DNA of 64,000 nucleotides from an uncultured Aquimonas sp. (GTDB lineage Bacteria > Pseudomonadota > Gammaproteobacteria > Xanthomonadales > Xanthomonadaceae). Below are positions 1-8,484 of the stretch, piece after piece. Location: NCBI RefSeq assembly GCF_937888285.1, contig NZ_CALART010000067.1, positions 14,807-78,806 on the forward strand, in the 5' to 3' direction. Numbering within the stretch: position 1 is the stretch's first letter; the number at the start of each line of letters is the position of its first letter. The position numbers and the translations under genes were made by a program. The notes below the pieces were generated by a model, which was given only the letters and a program-made list of their open reading frames with translations, ran no database searches and was not told where the DNA came from.

Positions 1-660
1 GCCGAGCGGGTCGAATGCGATCCGCAGCAGCATGATCGAGTGATGGCCCTGGTGCAGGCGCTGGTGCACGCCGGTCATCTGGCCCAGGCCGGCGTGCTGG
101 CGAAGCTGGCGGCAGAACCGGGCGGACCGGCCGCGCTGATTCCTTTCCGCTCGGTCTCGTTCGAGCTGGATCTCGCCATGGCCGACCGCATCCTGGCCGG
201 CAACCCGGCGATCTACGCCGGCATCCAGTTCGACAACCCGGCGGTGCTGCCTGTGCTCGACAGTCTGGCCGCGCGCGTCACTCGCCTGCGCGAGCTGGTG
301 CGTGCCGGCGATCGCGAGGCCTTCGAGCGCGAGTTCATTGCGGCGCCGCGCGCAGCCTTCGGCGCCGACGAGATCGCTCGCGGCAACCACGGCTTCGAGC
401 AAGTTGGCTACCTGCTGGCGGACCTCGCGCATGCCGGAGCGCTCAGCGTGCATCTGCCCGAGGATCGCCCCGGCTCGCTGCGCGCCCTGCTTGAAGTGTT
501 CGAGCGCGCCGACGTGAATCTCGCCTCCATCCACTCTTCGCGCACGCCTTCGGGCGCGGTGCACTTCCGCTTTTCCTTCACCTCAGCACCTGAGGGTGAT
601 CAGCGTCTGGCCCTGATCGCAGCGATCGAAGCCGACGGAATCGGCCGGGTGCTGGCATGA
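1..660 (+). CDS. tyrA: Prephenate dehydrogenase, C-terminal part (5' end outside window)
   Basis: Oxidative decarboxylation of prephenate to 4-hydroxyphenylpyruvate in tyrosine synthesis. The reading frame is open from base 1 and ends with TGA at 658-660, so the NAD-binding N-terminal domain lies upstream of the window. The visible part carries the helical dehydrogenase C-terminal domain (stretch around IPFRSVSFELDLAMADRI) followed by an ACT-type regulatory domain at about positions 430-640 (LSVHLPEDRPGSLRALLEVF), the module that binds an aromatic amino acid for feedback control. A chorismate mutase or prephenate dehydratase is less likely, because the helical part matches dehydrogenases. The family call is fairly firm. 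Whether the full protein has further domains cannot be seen. Confidence 0.8.
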   Translation, partial: AERVECDPQQHDRVMALVQALVHAGHLAQAGVLAKLAAEPGGPAALIPFRSVSFELDLAMADRILAGNPAIYAGIQFDNPAVLPVLDSLAARVTRLRELVRAGDREAFEREFIAAPRAAFGADEIARGNHGFEQVGYLLADLAHAGALSVHLPEDRPGSLRALLEVFERADVNLASIHSSRTPSGAVHFRFSFTSAPEGDQRLALIAAIEADGIGRVLA

Positions 661-815
661 GGGGCGCTGACCCGGGGGCGTGTGCGCGGCCGGGGCACTT
701 GCCCTGCTTCACGAATACTGGAGGTGTCATGCATAGATCGACAGGGGACCGGCGGTGGTCACTCGCGCGACTCCTGTGGCCGGCCAGCAGCATCCCTGAG
801 CGTGGAGACTGAGCC

Positions 816-1181
816 ATGGCGACGCGTCTAATGGGCCTGCGGGACGTTCCGGACGACGAGCTCGAAGGCATCGAGTCGGTGCTTGCCGAGGCCGGCATCG
901 AGCACTACCAGAGCCCGCCCGGGCTGTTCGGGCTGTCACCTGCGTCCCTGTGGCTGAAGCACGAGGTCGACCTCGACCGCGCGCGCGCGCTGGTTGCGGC
1001 CTTCCAGACGGAACGTGCCCGCGTGGCGCGGGAGACGTGGGAGCGGGCGCAGGCGGCCGGCGAGGTGCCGGGGTTCTGGCAGGCACTGCGGCAGCGACCC
1101 TGGCACGCCCTGGGACTGCTGGTCCTCGTGCTCGGAGTGCTGTTCGCGCTCAGCCTGCCCTGGCTCGGCTTGGGGCGATAG
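816..1181 (+). CDS. Small DUF6164-like membrane protein
   Basis: A 121-residue protein of unknown function. The N-terminal 80 residues form a small alpha/beta unit (VPDDELEGIESVLAEAGIEH) like those in DUF6164 proteins, which resemble signal-transducing PII-like or DUF2007 folds. The C-terminal part has one hydrophobic segment at about residues 97-117 (LGLLVLVLGVLFALSLPWLG). The start ATG at 816 follows a GGAGAC-like ribosome site at about 801-806. It lies between tyrA and luxR with gaps of 155 and 227 bases and seems to be a single-gene unit. The DUF6164 assignment is from memory of the family and is moderate. Confidence 0.65.
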   Translation: MATRLMGLRDVPDDELEGIESVLAEAGIEHYQSPPGLFGLSPASLWLKHEVDLDRARALVAAFQTERARVARETWERAQAAGEVPGFWQALRQRPWHALGLLVLVLGVLFALSLPWLGLGR

Positions 1182-1408
1182 GGCATCCGACCGGGATGAA
1201 GTGGGAAGCTTTCGCCTGTTGTTGAACAAATCTGTTCGCAGCGCCGTTGCCTAAAACATTGATTTGTATAAAAAAGCGAGTTTTGCCCGCTGGCGCCTCG
1301 GTGGGGCCAAAAGACACCGTAGCTTCCTTGGCCTTTGCTATGGTCGGCCCCGATTCGTGAGCTGCCTCGCAGTGATCGAGTCGCTCCCGATTCTTCGAGT
1401 AACGGGTC

Positions 1409-2146
1409 ATGGCCATCTCGCTTCGCTCCCTCCGCACGATCACAAATGTCGTCACGCCCGAGCAGCTCAGTCATGAGCTGTGCCGCGTCCTCGACAAGCT
1501 GGGCGTTGAACATTGGGTCTACGCGATCAACCTGCCCCTCGTGAATGAGCGGCAGAACCAGTACACCCTCGGCGACTATCCCTTGCCCTGGGTCGAGCGC
1601 TACCTGGAGTGCGATTACCTGAAGATCGACCCGGTCGTCGCCCACTGCCACGACAACAGCACGCCCTTCCTCTGGAGCGAAGCCCAGCTCAGGGCCCGCT
1701 GCGCTGTCGATCCGCACCACCAGCTGGTGAACCGCATGTTCGAGGAGGCCCACGAGTTCGGGTTGGGCGCCGGGGTCAGCGTGCCGCTGCACGGTCCCGG
1801 TGCCTGCTGGGGCCTGATGTCGTTTGCCGGCCCGCGCAGTCGCGCCGCCGAGATCGAGCGCCGCCTGCCCGAGCTGCTGACCATCGCCCACTACGCGCAT
1901 GAGGCCGCCCGGCCGTTTGCGCGCAGCCGCGCCTGCATCACCACGCCCGAGCTCACTCGCCGTGAACGCGAGTGCCTGCACTGGGCCGCCGAAGGCAAGA
2001 CCAGCTGGGAAGTGGGACGTCTGCTTGGCGTCAGCGAGCGCACCGCGATCTACCACCTGCAGAACGCGGCCAAGAAACTGGAGGTGAGTGGCCGGCAGGC
2101 CGCGGTGGCGAGGGCGATCTCGTTGGGTTTGATCAGCCCGGCCTGA
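1409..2146 (+). CDS. luxR: LuxR-family acyl-homoserine-lactone receptor and transcription regulator
   Basis: Quorum-sensing regulator of 245 residues with an N-terminal autoinducer-binding domain (about 15-165) and a C-terminal LuxR helix-turn-helix (about 178-240; LTRRERECLHWAAEGKTSWE). Four of the residues that define the AHL pocket in TraR/LasR are in place: W61, Y65, D74 and W89, followed by a Gly-rich strand (FGLGAGVSVP) matching the conserved glycine region. The protein therefore looks able to bind an AHL and is not a pocket-variant solo. luxI follows on the same strand 380 bases downstream, after a strong terminator, so the two genes are probably transcribed separately. The upstream 227 bases contain an AT-rich patch at about 1215-1275 that could hold the promoter. 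No clear Shine-Dalgarno precedes the ATG. Confidence 0.92.
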   Translation: MAISLRSLRTITNVVTPEQLSHELCRVLDKLGVEHWVYAINLPLVNERQNQYTLGDYPLPWVERYLECDYLKIDPVVAHCHDNSTPFLWSEAQLRARCAVDPHHQLVNRMFEEAHEFGLGAGVSVPLHGPGACWGLMSFAGPRSRAAEIERRLPELLTIAHYAHEAARPFARSRACITTPELTRRERECLHWAAEGKTSWEVGRLLGVSERTAIYHLQNAAKKLEVSGRQAAVARAISLGLISPA

Positions 2147-2217
2147 CGCCCGCAGCGGAGCGCGGCGGGCGCTCCACAGTCACGGCTCCGGACGCCGGGG
2201 GAGGGTTGTCCGGAGGG

Positions 2218-2256
2218 GCCCCCGGTCGCTGTGCACGGCGACCGGGGGCTTTTTTC
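2218..2256 (+). terminator. Strong rho-independent terminator after luxR
   Basis: Perfect 12-bp stem (2218-2229 with 2238-2249), 8-base loop, then six T residues at 2250-2255. It separates luxR from luxI, so luxI should depend on its own promoter. Confidence 0.9.
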
Positions 2257-2448
2257 TGCCCTCCCGTCGCAATGCCTCATGCGCTCGTTGCGGTAGATGG
2301 CCATGCCGCTCGCATCGGGCGGAAGGTGGCGAATCATCCATTCCAAGGCGCCCGCAGGGCTCCGAGAGTCGGCGTCCCCGTGGAGGCAGGGTGGCGCGCC
2401 GAGCCTTGACGCGCCACGTTCCACGCGGTCTCTGTGAGCTTCATCATC

Positions 2449-2464
2449 CTGTCAGGGCTTACAG
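2449..2464 (+). promoter_or_regulatory. Putative lux box upstream of luxI
   Basis: CTGTCAGGGCTTACAG fits the CTG-N10-CAG core of LuxR/LasR-type operators, with CTGT/ACAG outer arms. It sits 62 bases before the luxI ATG, a usual place for activation by an AHL-bound LuxR. I found no second CTG-N10-CAG in the region upstream of luxR or of the DUF3050 gene. Binding is inferred. Confidence 0.55.
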
Positions 2465-2526
2465 CTGTCGGATGCAACAGGGTGACGTTCTGCTGGTCCT
2501 CCGCACTGTCGCGGAGGAGAACGTCA

Positions 2527-3144
2527 ATGATCGAAATCAGTATCGCCCGCGCTGGGGAAGGCGCGCTGTCGGCCGGCTTGATGGACAGCATGTTCCGCTT
2601 GCGGGCCGAGGTATTCCGTGAGCGGCTGGGGTGGGACGTGCGGGTGGAGCAGGGGCGGGAACACGACTGGTTCGATCTGATCGGGCCGCGCTACCTGGTC
2701 GCGCATGGCGGTGGCGCGGGGCCGCATGCGGTTGGCTGCTGTCGCCTGCTTCCCACCCTGGGGCCCAACATGCTGCGCGACATCTTTCCCGAACTGCTTG
2801 ATGGCGCACCGGCTCCCGCAGCAGCGGATCTTGTTGAAGTCAGTCGTTTTGCGGTGTCGGATCTGTGTACCCGGGGCGGGGTGGGCTTCAGTGAGCTGCC
2901 GGCACGGATGGTTTCGGCGGTGCTGCAGGATTCCGCCTCGCGGGGCGCACGCGCCGTAGTCGGCGTGACCAGTGCGGCCTTCGAGCGCCTGCTGCTGGGT
3001 CTCGGCCTCGAAGTGCATCGGCTTGGCCGCGCCAGGAGGATCGGGCGGGTGATGAGCCTTGCCTTCGAACTGCCCCTGCATGCCGCCAACCTGCGCGCGG
3101 TTGCGGATGCGGGTTTGCCGTTCGAGCCGGCCCGGGCCGCCTGA
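2527..3144 (+). CDS. luxI: LuxI-family acyl-homoserine-lactone synthase
   Basis: Makes an acyl-homoserine lactone from S-adenosylmethionine and an acyl carrier. The 205-residue protein has the usual family length and the conserved catalytic and SAM-site residues: R24, F30, W36, E45, D47, D50, R73, E104 and R107 (RAEVFRERLGW; GCCRLLPTLG; EVSRFAV). The start at 2527 is chosen because GGAGGA lies 8 bases upstream at 2514-2519. A longer in-frame opening from 2434 would run through the lux box. The acyl chain specificity cannot be read from the sequence. With luxR it forms a complete AHL circuit, probably a positive loop through the box at 2449-2464. Confidence 0.92.
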   Translation: MIEISIARAGEGALSAGLMDSMFRLRAEVFRERLGWDVRVEQGREHDWFDLIGPRYLVAHGGGAGPHAVGCCRLLPTLGPNMLRDIFPELLDGAPAPAAADLVEVSRFAVSDLCTRGGVGFSELPARMVSAVLQDSASRGARAVVGVTSAAFERLLLGLGLEVHRLGRARRIGRVMSLAFELPLHAANLRAVADAGLPFEPARAA

Positions 3145-3158
3145 ACCCGGTCGCTCGA

Positions 3159-3190
3159 CATCGGGCCCCGGGGATTCCCGAGGCCCGATG
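3159..3190. terminator. Hairpin between convergent luxI and DUF3050 genes
   Basis: Inverted repeat CATCGGGCC (3159-3167) / GGCCCGATG (3182-3190) with additional pairing inside. It lies exactly in the 55-base gap between the facing 3' ends, so it probably stops transcription from both sides, though there is no long T run. Confidence 0.6.
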
Positions 3191-3199
3191 CGGACGACC

Positions 3200-4036
3200 T
3201 CAGACCGCAGCGACGACGCGCGCCATTGCTGTCTCGCCGGTCGCTGCGCCCTGCGCACGCAGGACCTCCCAGGTGCCGTCCCAGAGCTGATGGCGCGCGT
3301 GCAGGGCTTCGCTCGCCGCCATCCGCGCGGCCTCCAGACCGAACGGATTGCGCTCAAGCTCCGCGCCGATCAGGCGCGCCGCGGCGGGGCCGTGGCTGTC
3401 GGCGTCCAGCTCGATGTGGCGTTCCAGGTAGTAGACGAACTGCGGCGCCTCGGCGGGCGGGATCGACCAGCTGTCGAGCAGGCCCTGGAACATGCTGGGG
3501 ATGACGTTCTCGCGCCCGTACAGGAAGCTCGCCATCACCTGCAGGCGATTGCCGTTCAGTGCGGTGTCGAGGGTGCGCCCGACGAACTCGCGGACGAACC
3601 AGGGGATCTCCTCGTCGGCCAGCGCCACGCTGAGCATCTCGCCTTCGCGGAGGGCGTCGAGAAAGCGGTCGAAGACGCGGGTGTCGGCGCCGACTTCGCG
3701 CATCGCGCCGAGGTAGAGGTCGAGATGGCTGGCCGGACGTCCGTCCGCGCCGATGTCGCTCTCTTCGCCGAGCACGATGTCGTTGATCAGACGCGCGGCT
3801 TCCGGGTTGGCGGGCGGCATCCAGGGGATGCGCGTGCAGGTCAGTTCGTTCTGCAGGCGCTTCACCAGGGACATGAAGTCCCAGACGGCGAATACGTGGA
3901 TCTGCATGAAGGCGCGCAGCTGTTCCGGGCCCTTCAACGCGGAAAACACCGGGTGGGATTCGAGCCCGGCGCGCAGCTGGCGAATCTCGGGGGTCAGGAC
4001 CGGATCAGGCGTGGCGTGGCAGTGGGCGGCGCTCAT
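3200..4036 (-). CDS. DUF3050 protein, haem-oxygenase-like fold
   Basis: A 278-residue DUF3050 protein. The family is all-helical and related to haem-oxygenase-like diiron oxidases (established at the level of fold). The sequence shows candidate metal ligands: HVFAVWDFM near residue 48, an E-rich LGEESD segment near 90, and the HIELDADSHG stretch near 208-217, which has the His/Asp/Glu/His spacing expected of a metal-binding helix. A role as an oxidase in small-molecule synthesis or modification is therefore possible but not shown. The ATG at 4036 follows a strong AAGGAG site. It faces luxI with only 55 bases between the stops. No lux box was found upstream. There are no membrane segments, so it should be cytosolic. 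Confidence 0.8.
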   Translation of the reverse strand: MSAAHCHATPDPVLTPEIRQLRAGLESHPVFSALKGPEQLRAFMQIHVFAVWDFMSLVKRLQNELTCTRIPWMPPANPEAARLINDIVLGEESDIGADGRPASHLDLYLGAMREVGADTRVFDRFLDALREGEMLSVALADEEIPWFVREFVGRTLDTALNGNRLQVMASFLYGRENVIPSMFQGLLDSWSIPPAEAPQFVYYLERHIELDADSHGPAAARLIGAELERNPFGLEAARMAASEALHARHQLWDGTWEVLRAQGAATGETAMARVVAAV

Positions 4037-4313
4037 CGGGGACTCCTTTCACGGTGCACGGCAGTGGTGAGCCTCCGCGGCGCGGAGGATTCTGGAAACC
4101 TTTGGCGTGACGGGCGCGGCACCACCACGGGCATCGCCCGTGCCCCTGTGGCGCGCGCTGGAACAATCGATAACTGGCGGGAGCGATCTGCTTGCGCGTG
4201 TTCGCAGCGGGTCTCCGGAGACCCGGGGCCACGCAGGCGAGCTCAGGCGGGCAGCGAGCGCCTCCCGCGGCATGCACAGCACAGCACCACAGCCGCGAAG
4301 CGGAGGTGGCAGA
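4037..4313. other. Non-coding gap upstream of the DUF3050 gene
   Basis: Contains a CCTCCGC/GCGGAGG palindrome at about 4074-4090 and a CACGGGC/GCCCGTG hairpin near 4127-4143, neither with a T run. I see no convincing gene here. The short open frames look like frame shadows of GC-rich sequence. Confidence 0.4.
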
Positions 4314-4847
4314 TCAGGCCGGCTGGTAGAGCGGATACAGGTTGGCTTCCTCGCGCTGGATGCGCTGGGTCAGCAGGCCACCGACCACGGCGTAGTCACG
4401 CAGGAAGGCATCGCGGGTGGCTTCGTTGAAGGCAGCGCGCTGATACTTCTTGACGAAGTCCACCACGCCGCGCGCGATGGCGTTCATCTCGCGGCGGAAG
4501 CTGCGGATCAGCAGCAGGTTCTCCTCGTCGCCGGCCAGCGAGTTCTCGACGTAGTTGTAGAAGCGCACGTTCTCGGCGATGACGTGGCTCTCAAGCCCGG
4601 TCTTGAACGCCACCAGCAGGGCCGGCAGCTCGTGGAAGCGGCCGCGTTCCGCGGTCTGGCCGATCTGCTGGAACAGCTCGACCAAGCTGTGGTGGTCGTG
4701 CTTCAGCGATTCGATCAGACGCGAGTCATAGCTGGGCGCCCGGCCGATCGCGCCGGCGGGTGCTGCGGGTGCGTTACGGCCGCTGCCGGCGGGCGGCGCT
4801 GCGGTCGCCGTGTCCTGGCCCATCCAGCGCTTGACGAAGTCGAACAT
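4314..4847 (-). CDS. Hemerythrin HHE domain protein
   Basis: A 177-residue soluble protein with an N-terminal Ala/Pro-rich linker (about 13-38) and an HHE cation-binding four-helix domain from about residue 42. Ligand candidates are H50, H52/H53 (LKHDHHSLVELF), H88 and E92 (ESHVIAEN), with an EEANLYPL helix at the end where other hemerythrins have a further His. Such domains bind a di-iron centre and act in O2, NO or iron handling. The start at 4847 (MFDFVKRWMG) is chosen over an upstream Met at 4976 because AGGGGGAAG stands 6-14 bases before it. It is followed downstream on the same strand by the DUF3050 gene after 277 bases, so co-transcription is uncertain. Confidence 0.85.
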   Translation of the reverse strand: MFDFVKRWMGQDTATAAPPAGSGRNAPAAPAGAIGRAPSYDSRLIESLKHDHHSLVELFQQIGQTAERGRFHELPALLVAFKTGLESHVIAENVRFYNYVENSLAGDEENLLLIRSFRREMNAIARGVVDFVKKYQRAAFNEATRDAFLRDYAVVGGLLTQRIQREEANLYPLYQPA

Positions 4848-4955
4848 GGCGGTCTTCCCCCTGGGATTCCGGACAACGGATACGGGAAAGAACAGTAGTC
4901 CTGTGCTGCGGGCTTGCGTACCTGCCAGATCTTGCAGGTTGGTGGGCTTCACGTT

Positions 4956-4996
4956 TTCGCCCGCCCGATACGCCACCGGCGCATCGGGCGGGCGAA
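4956..4996 (-). terminator. Long GC-rich palindrome downstream of the amidohydrolase gene
   Basis: Perfect 14-bp arms (4956-4969 and 4983-4996) plus inner GCC/GGC pairing. It begins 12 bases after the stop codon of the minus-strand amidohydrolase gene. No T run follows, so it may act with Rho or protect the 3' end rather than work as a classical intrinsic terminator. Confidence 0.5.
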
Positions 4997-5007
4997 CAAC
5001 ATCGGCC

Positions 5008-8000
5008 TCAGTGCGCGTGCGGCACTCCGGATTTCGGGCAATGGCAGGGCATGGTCGGGCCGTATTCCAGGCCGAAGTTGCGACCTTCGCGGTGGCGCTG
5101 CCAGTAGAACTCGGGCGCAGGGGCGCCGAGGCCGCCGACTTCGGCCATGTCGGCGCCGAGATCGAACAGCCGACCGCCGACCATCACCATCGCGGTGTCG
5201 GCACTGCGGCGGATGTCCTCCAGCGGGTTCGAGTTCAGCACCACCAGGTCCGCCTTCTTGCCGGCCTCCAGCGAGCCGAAGTAGCGGCCCATGCCGATCG
5301 ACTCGGCGCCATCGATCGTCGCCGCACGCAGGGCCTCGAAGTTGCTGAAGCCGCCCTGGGTCAGCATCCAGATCTCCCAGTGGTTGGCGAGCCCCTGCAG
5401 CTGGCCGTGGCTGCTGGTCTGGATGCGCACGCCGGCGTCGCGCAGCTGCTTCAGGGCCTTGGCCACTTCGATGTGGTAGTAGTCCCAGTCGGGCGCGGTC
5501 TCGCGGCGGATCGCGCGCGCGTCCAGCGTCTCCCGCGGGAAGTAGCGGTTGAGCCGCGGCTCTTCCCAGACGTTGTCGCGCGCATACCACCAGTACTCGC
5601 CGGACAGGCCGCCATAGCTGACGATCAGGGTCGGCGTGTTGCGCACCCGGGTGCCGGCCCACAGCTGCACGACGTCGCGGTACAGCGGGGCCACCGGCAG
5701 GTTGTGCTCCACCGTGCTGGCGCCGTCGAGAATCATGGTCAGGTTGTGGAAGAAGGTGGAGCCGCCTTCCTCGACCACGCGCATGCCGAGCTCGCGCGCC
5801 GCCTGGTTGACCTGCTGGCGCTGGTCGCGGCGTGGCTGGTTGTAGCTCTTCACGCTGAAGGCCCCGCGCGCCTGCATGCGGCGCAGGTGCGAGCGGGCGT
5901 CATCGAGGCTGTTGACCACCGCCTTGAAGTCGCCGTCGGCGCCGTAGAGGATCGTGCCGGTCGAGAACACGCGCGGGCCGACCATCTCGCCGGCCTGCAC
6001 CAGCTCCTTCTGGCTGAACACGAACTCGGTGGTGGCGGACGGATCGTGCAGGGCCGTGACGCCGAAAGCGAGGTTGGCGTAGTAGGCCCAGTTCTGCTGC
6101 GGCACCACACCCTGGCCGAAATGCGCGGCGTGGGCATGCGCGTCGACGATGCCCGGCAGGATCGTCTTGCCCTTCGCATCGATCACGTTGGCGCCGGCCG
6201 GCACCTGCACGCGGGCGCTGGGGCCGACGGCCAGAATCTCGTCACCGCGCACCACCAGCGTGCCGTCTTCGATCACTTCCTCGGTGTTCTCCGCATCGCG
6301 CATGGTGATGATGCGCGCGCCGGTGAACGCGATGACCTGCTCGGGCGCGTAGACCGGCAGCTCCAGGCCGACTTCGATGCCGCGCGCGTCCTCGGGCTTG
6401 GGCAGTTCCTTGGGTGCGCCGGGCAGGAAGGCGAAGGCATCCTTCAGCTCGCGGGTGAAGTAGCGCTTGCCGACCATCCAGTGCAGGGCCTGGTCGCTGC
6501 CGCTGCCGGACCAGTGGAAATAGCTGCCGACGTCCTGGCTGACCTTGGCCACCGGGATCGCCTTGGTGTCCTTGCTGAGTTCGATGCTGCCGCCGGTCTG
6601 CGGCATCGGCGCCACGTAGGCGTTGAACAGTTCGGTAAACGCGACGAAGCGGCCATCCGGCGAGAGCGCGATTTCGTTGACGTACTTGAGGTTGAACACC
6701 TCGCGCGGCTCTTCGCCGTTCAAGCCCACCGACATCAGCTTCTTCGAGATGCCGCCGCCGGTCATGTAGTAGATGCGGCTGCCGTCGGCCGAGAACTGCG
6801 GGTTGTAGCCCTCGCGCGCGACGCGCACCGGCTCGCCGCCTGCCGCCGGCACCCAGAAGATGCCGCGCTCCTGCGCCCACAGGCTGCCGGTCAGGCCCGA
6901 GCCTGCGCTGCGCGCATAGACGACCTTGCTGGCATCCGGCGAGAAGCGCGGGTGGTAGTAGAAGCCCGGGCGCATCGTCAGGCTGCGGCGCTCGCCGCTC
7001 TCGAGATCCAGTACCAGCAGCTCGCCGAGGTTGGCGTCGGTCCAGGTGGTGTAGAGCAGCTGACGGCCGTCGGCGCTGTAGCTCGGCTCGTACTCGTAGA
7101 TCGCATCCTCGCGGCCGAGACGCTGCGGCGCGCCGTTCGGCAGCGCCTTGCGGTAGAGCTTGCCGACCGCGTGGAAGACCATCTCGCCGCGGTCCGGGCG
7201 GGTCGCCACGTCGCGGATCATGTCCGGCGCGAAGCGGCCTTCGGGCAGGGTGATCTGCGGGTCAAGCGCCTCGATCACGGTCTGCCGCACCTCGGCGCGG
7301 AAGGGAATGCGCTCGGCCGAACCGTCGGCGGCGCTGACCTTCCACAGCCCGCCCTGGGCCCAGATCACGATCGCACTGCCGTCCGGCGTCCAGTCGAAGC
7401 CGGGGTAGGGGCCGAAGATCGACCAGGCTTCCTGCTGGTCGCGCGACAGGCCGTCCCACAGCGGGCGCTCCTCGCCGCTCAGCGAGTCGAACACGTGCAG
7501 CACGGTCTTGTCGCGGATGCGCTTGACGTAGGCGATGCCGCGGCCATCCGGTGCGGGCTCCGGCCGCACCGCGCCGCCGGGGCCGCGAATGAGGTCGCGG
7601 ATCTCGCCGGTCTCGCGATCCAGGCGACGGATCGCATAGATACCGGCGTGCGGGTTCTTGTTGTACTGGAAGAACGGCCCCTGGGTGACGTCCTCGCTGA
7701 AGTACACGTAGCGGCCGTCGGGGCTGATTGCCGGCTCACCCTGGTCCTGCTGGTCGTTCTTCTGCTTGGTCAGCTGCAGGCCGCTGCCGCCGGTTTTGTG
7801 CCACATCCACAGCTCGCCCGCGCCCAGCGAGCGCTGGCCGGTGAAGTGCTTGCGCGCGATCAGGTAGTCGCCGTCCGGCGTCCACACCGCGTTGTTGGTC
7901 AGACGAAAGTCTTCCTTGGTGACCTGGGTGGGCTCACCGCCGGCCACCGGCATGCGCCAGATGTTGTTGCCGCCGCCGCGGTCCGAGGTGAAGCTCAGCT

Positions 8001-8316
8001 CGCGGCCGTCCGGCGAGAAGCGCGGCTGCACGTCAAACGCCGGGCCCGAAGTCAGACGCTTGGCCTCGCCGCCCTCGATCGGCAGCAGGTAGAGATCGCC
8101 GAGCAGATCGAACACCAGCTGGCGGCCGTCGGGGCTGACGTCCACGCTCATCCAGGTGCCTTCCTCGGTGGTGAAGCGAATCTCCTTGGTCGGCCCGCGC
8201 AGCTGGCTGATGTCCCACTTGGACTCATCCGGCTTGGCTTTGGCGTACAGGCTGGGGCTTGCGGAGGCGGCGGCCAGGCTCAGGGCCAGGCTGCCGATCA
8301 GGGTCAGGCTGCGCAT
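5008..8316 (-). CDS. Exported TolB-like beta-propeller / amidohydrolase fusion
   Basis: A 1102-residue protein with a cleavable signal peptide (MRSLTLIGSLALSLAAASAS). Residues about 45-700 hold many WD40-like PD40/TolB repeats with the SPDGRxxxF signature (VSPDGRQLVF, FSPDGRELSF, ISPDGRYVYF). The last 400 residues are an imidazolonepropionase-type amidohydrolase domain with the metal motif DAHAHAAH, a later SSHGQ region and the closing GSLEAGKKADLVVL signature. Similar two-part proteins are usually called amidohydrolase family or tricorn-like; the substrate is unknown, perhaps peptides or cyclic amides in the periplasm. The start at 8316 is preferred over a longer opening to 8808 because of the signal peptide and an AAAGGA site. 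It runs divergently from queF and stands alone. Confidence 0.88.
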   Translation of the reverse strand: MRSLTLIGSLALSLAAASASPSLYAKAKPDESKWDISQLRGPTKEIRFTTEEGTWMSVDVSPDGRQLVFDLLGDLYLLPIEGGEAKRLTSGPAFDVQPRFSPDGRELSFTSDRGGGNNIWRMPVAGGEPTQVTKEDFRLTNNAVWTPDGDYLIARKHFTGQRSLGAGELWMWHKTGGSGLQLTKQKNDQQDQGEPAISPDGRYVYFSEDVTQGPFFQYNKNPHAGIYAIRRLDRETGEIRDLIRGPGGAVRPEPAPDGRGIAYVKRIRDKTVLHVFDSLSGEERPLWDGLSRDQQEAWSIFGPYPGFDWTPDGSAIVIWAQGGLWKVSAADGSAERIPFRAEVRQTVIEALDPQITLPEGRFAPDMIRDVATRPDRGEMVFHAVGKLYRKALPNGAPQRLGREDAIYEYEPSYSADGRQLLYTTWTDANLGELLVLDLESGERRSLTMRPGFYYHPRFSPDASKVVYARSAGSGLTGSLWAQERGIFWVPAAGGEPVRVAREGYNPQFSADGSRIYYMTGGGISKKLMSVGLNGEEPREVFNLKYVNEIALSPDGRFVAFTELFNAYVAPMPQTGGSIELSKDTKAIPVAKVSQDVGSYFHWSGSGSDQALHWMVGKRYFTRELKDAFAFLPGAPKELPKPEDARGIEVGLELPVYAPEQVIAFTGARIITMRDAENTEEVIEDGTLVVRGDEILAVGPSARVQVPAGANVIDAKGKTILPGIVDAHAHAAHFGQGVVPQQNWAYYANLAFGVTALHDPSATTEFVFSQKELVQAGEMVGPRVFSTGTILYGADGDFKAVVNSLDDARSHLRRMQARGAFSVKSYNQPRRDQRQQVNQAARELGMRVVEEGGSTFFHNLTMILDGASTVEHNLPVAPLYRDVVQLWAGTRVRNTPTLIVSYGGLSGEYWWYARDNVWEEPRLNRYFPRETLDARAIRRETAPDWDYYHIEVAKALKQLRDAGVRIQTSSHGQLQGLANHWEIWMLTQGGFSNFEALRAATIDGAESIGMGRYFGSLEAGKKADLVVLNSNPLEDIRRSADTAMVMVGGRLFDLGADMAEVGGLGAPAPEFYWQRHREGRNFGLEYGPTMPCHCPKSGVPHAH

Positions 8317-8484
8317 CGGGTCATCCTTTGCTGCTTCGGGTGCGGGAGCGCTGCGGCCGTGCCGCGGCGGCAGCGCGCGCTCGGACACGCGGAGGCGATC
8401 GAACGTGCGTGAAGGGTGCGCTTCACGCTGCGTTCGGGCATGGGCCGGAAGTCGCCGCGGAAGGCGGCCGGTAGAATCCGCGCC

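Noticed and set aside
2434..2526. Extended N-terminus for LuxI
   Set aside because: It would include the putative lux box and promoter; the GGAGGA site fits the start at 2527.
4049..4282. Small minus-strand gene upstream of the DUF3050 gene
   Set aside because: Arg/Pro/Ser-rich translation typical of a random frame, no motif and no start signal.
4810..8412. Very long plus-strand open frame opposite the amidohydrolase gene
   Set aside because: Its translation is rich in Ala, Arg, Val, Gly, His and Gln without motifs and it lies fully opposite a gene with a signal peptide and clear domains. Long antisense frames are expected in GC-rich coding DNA.
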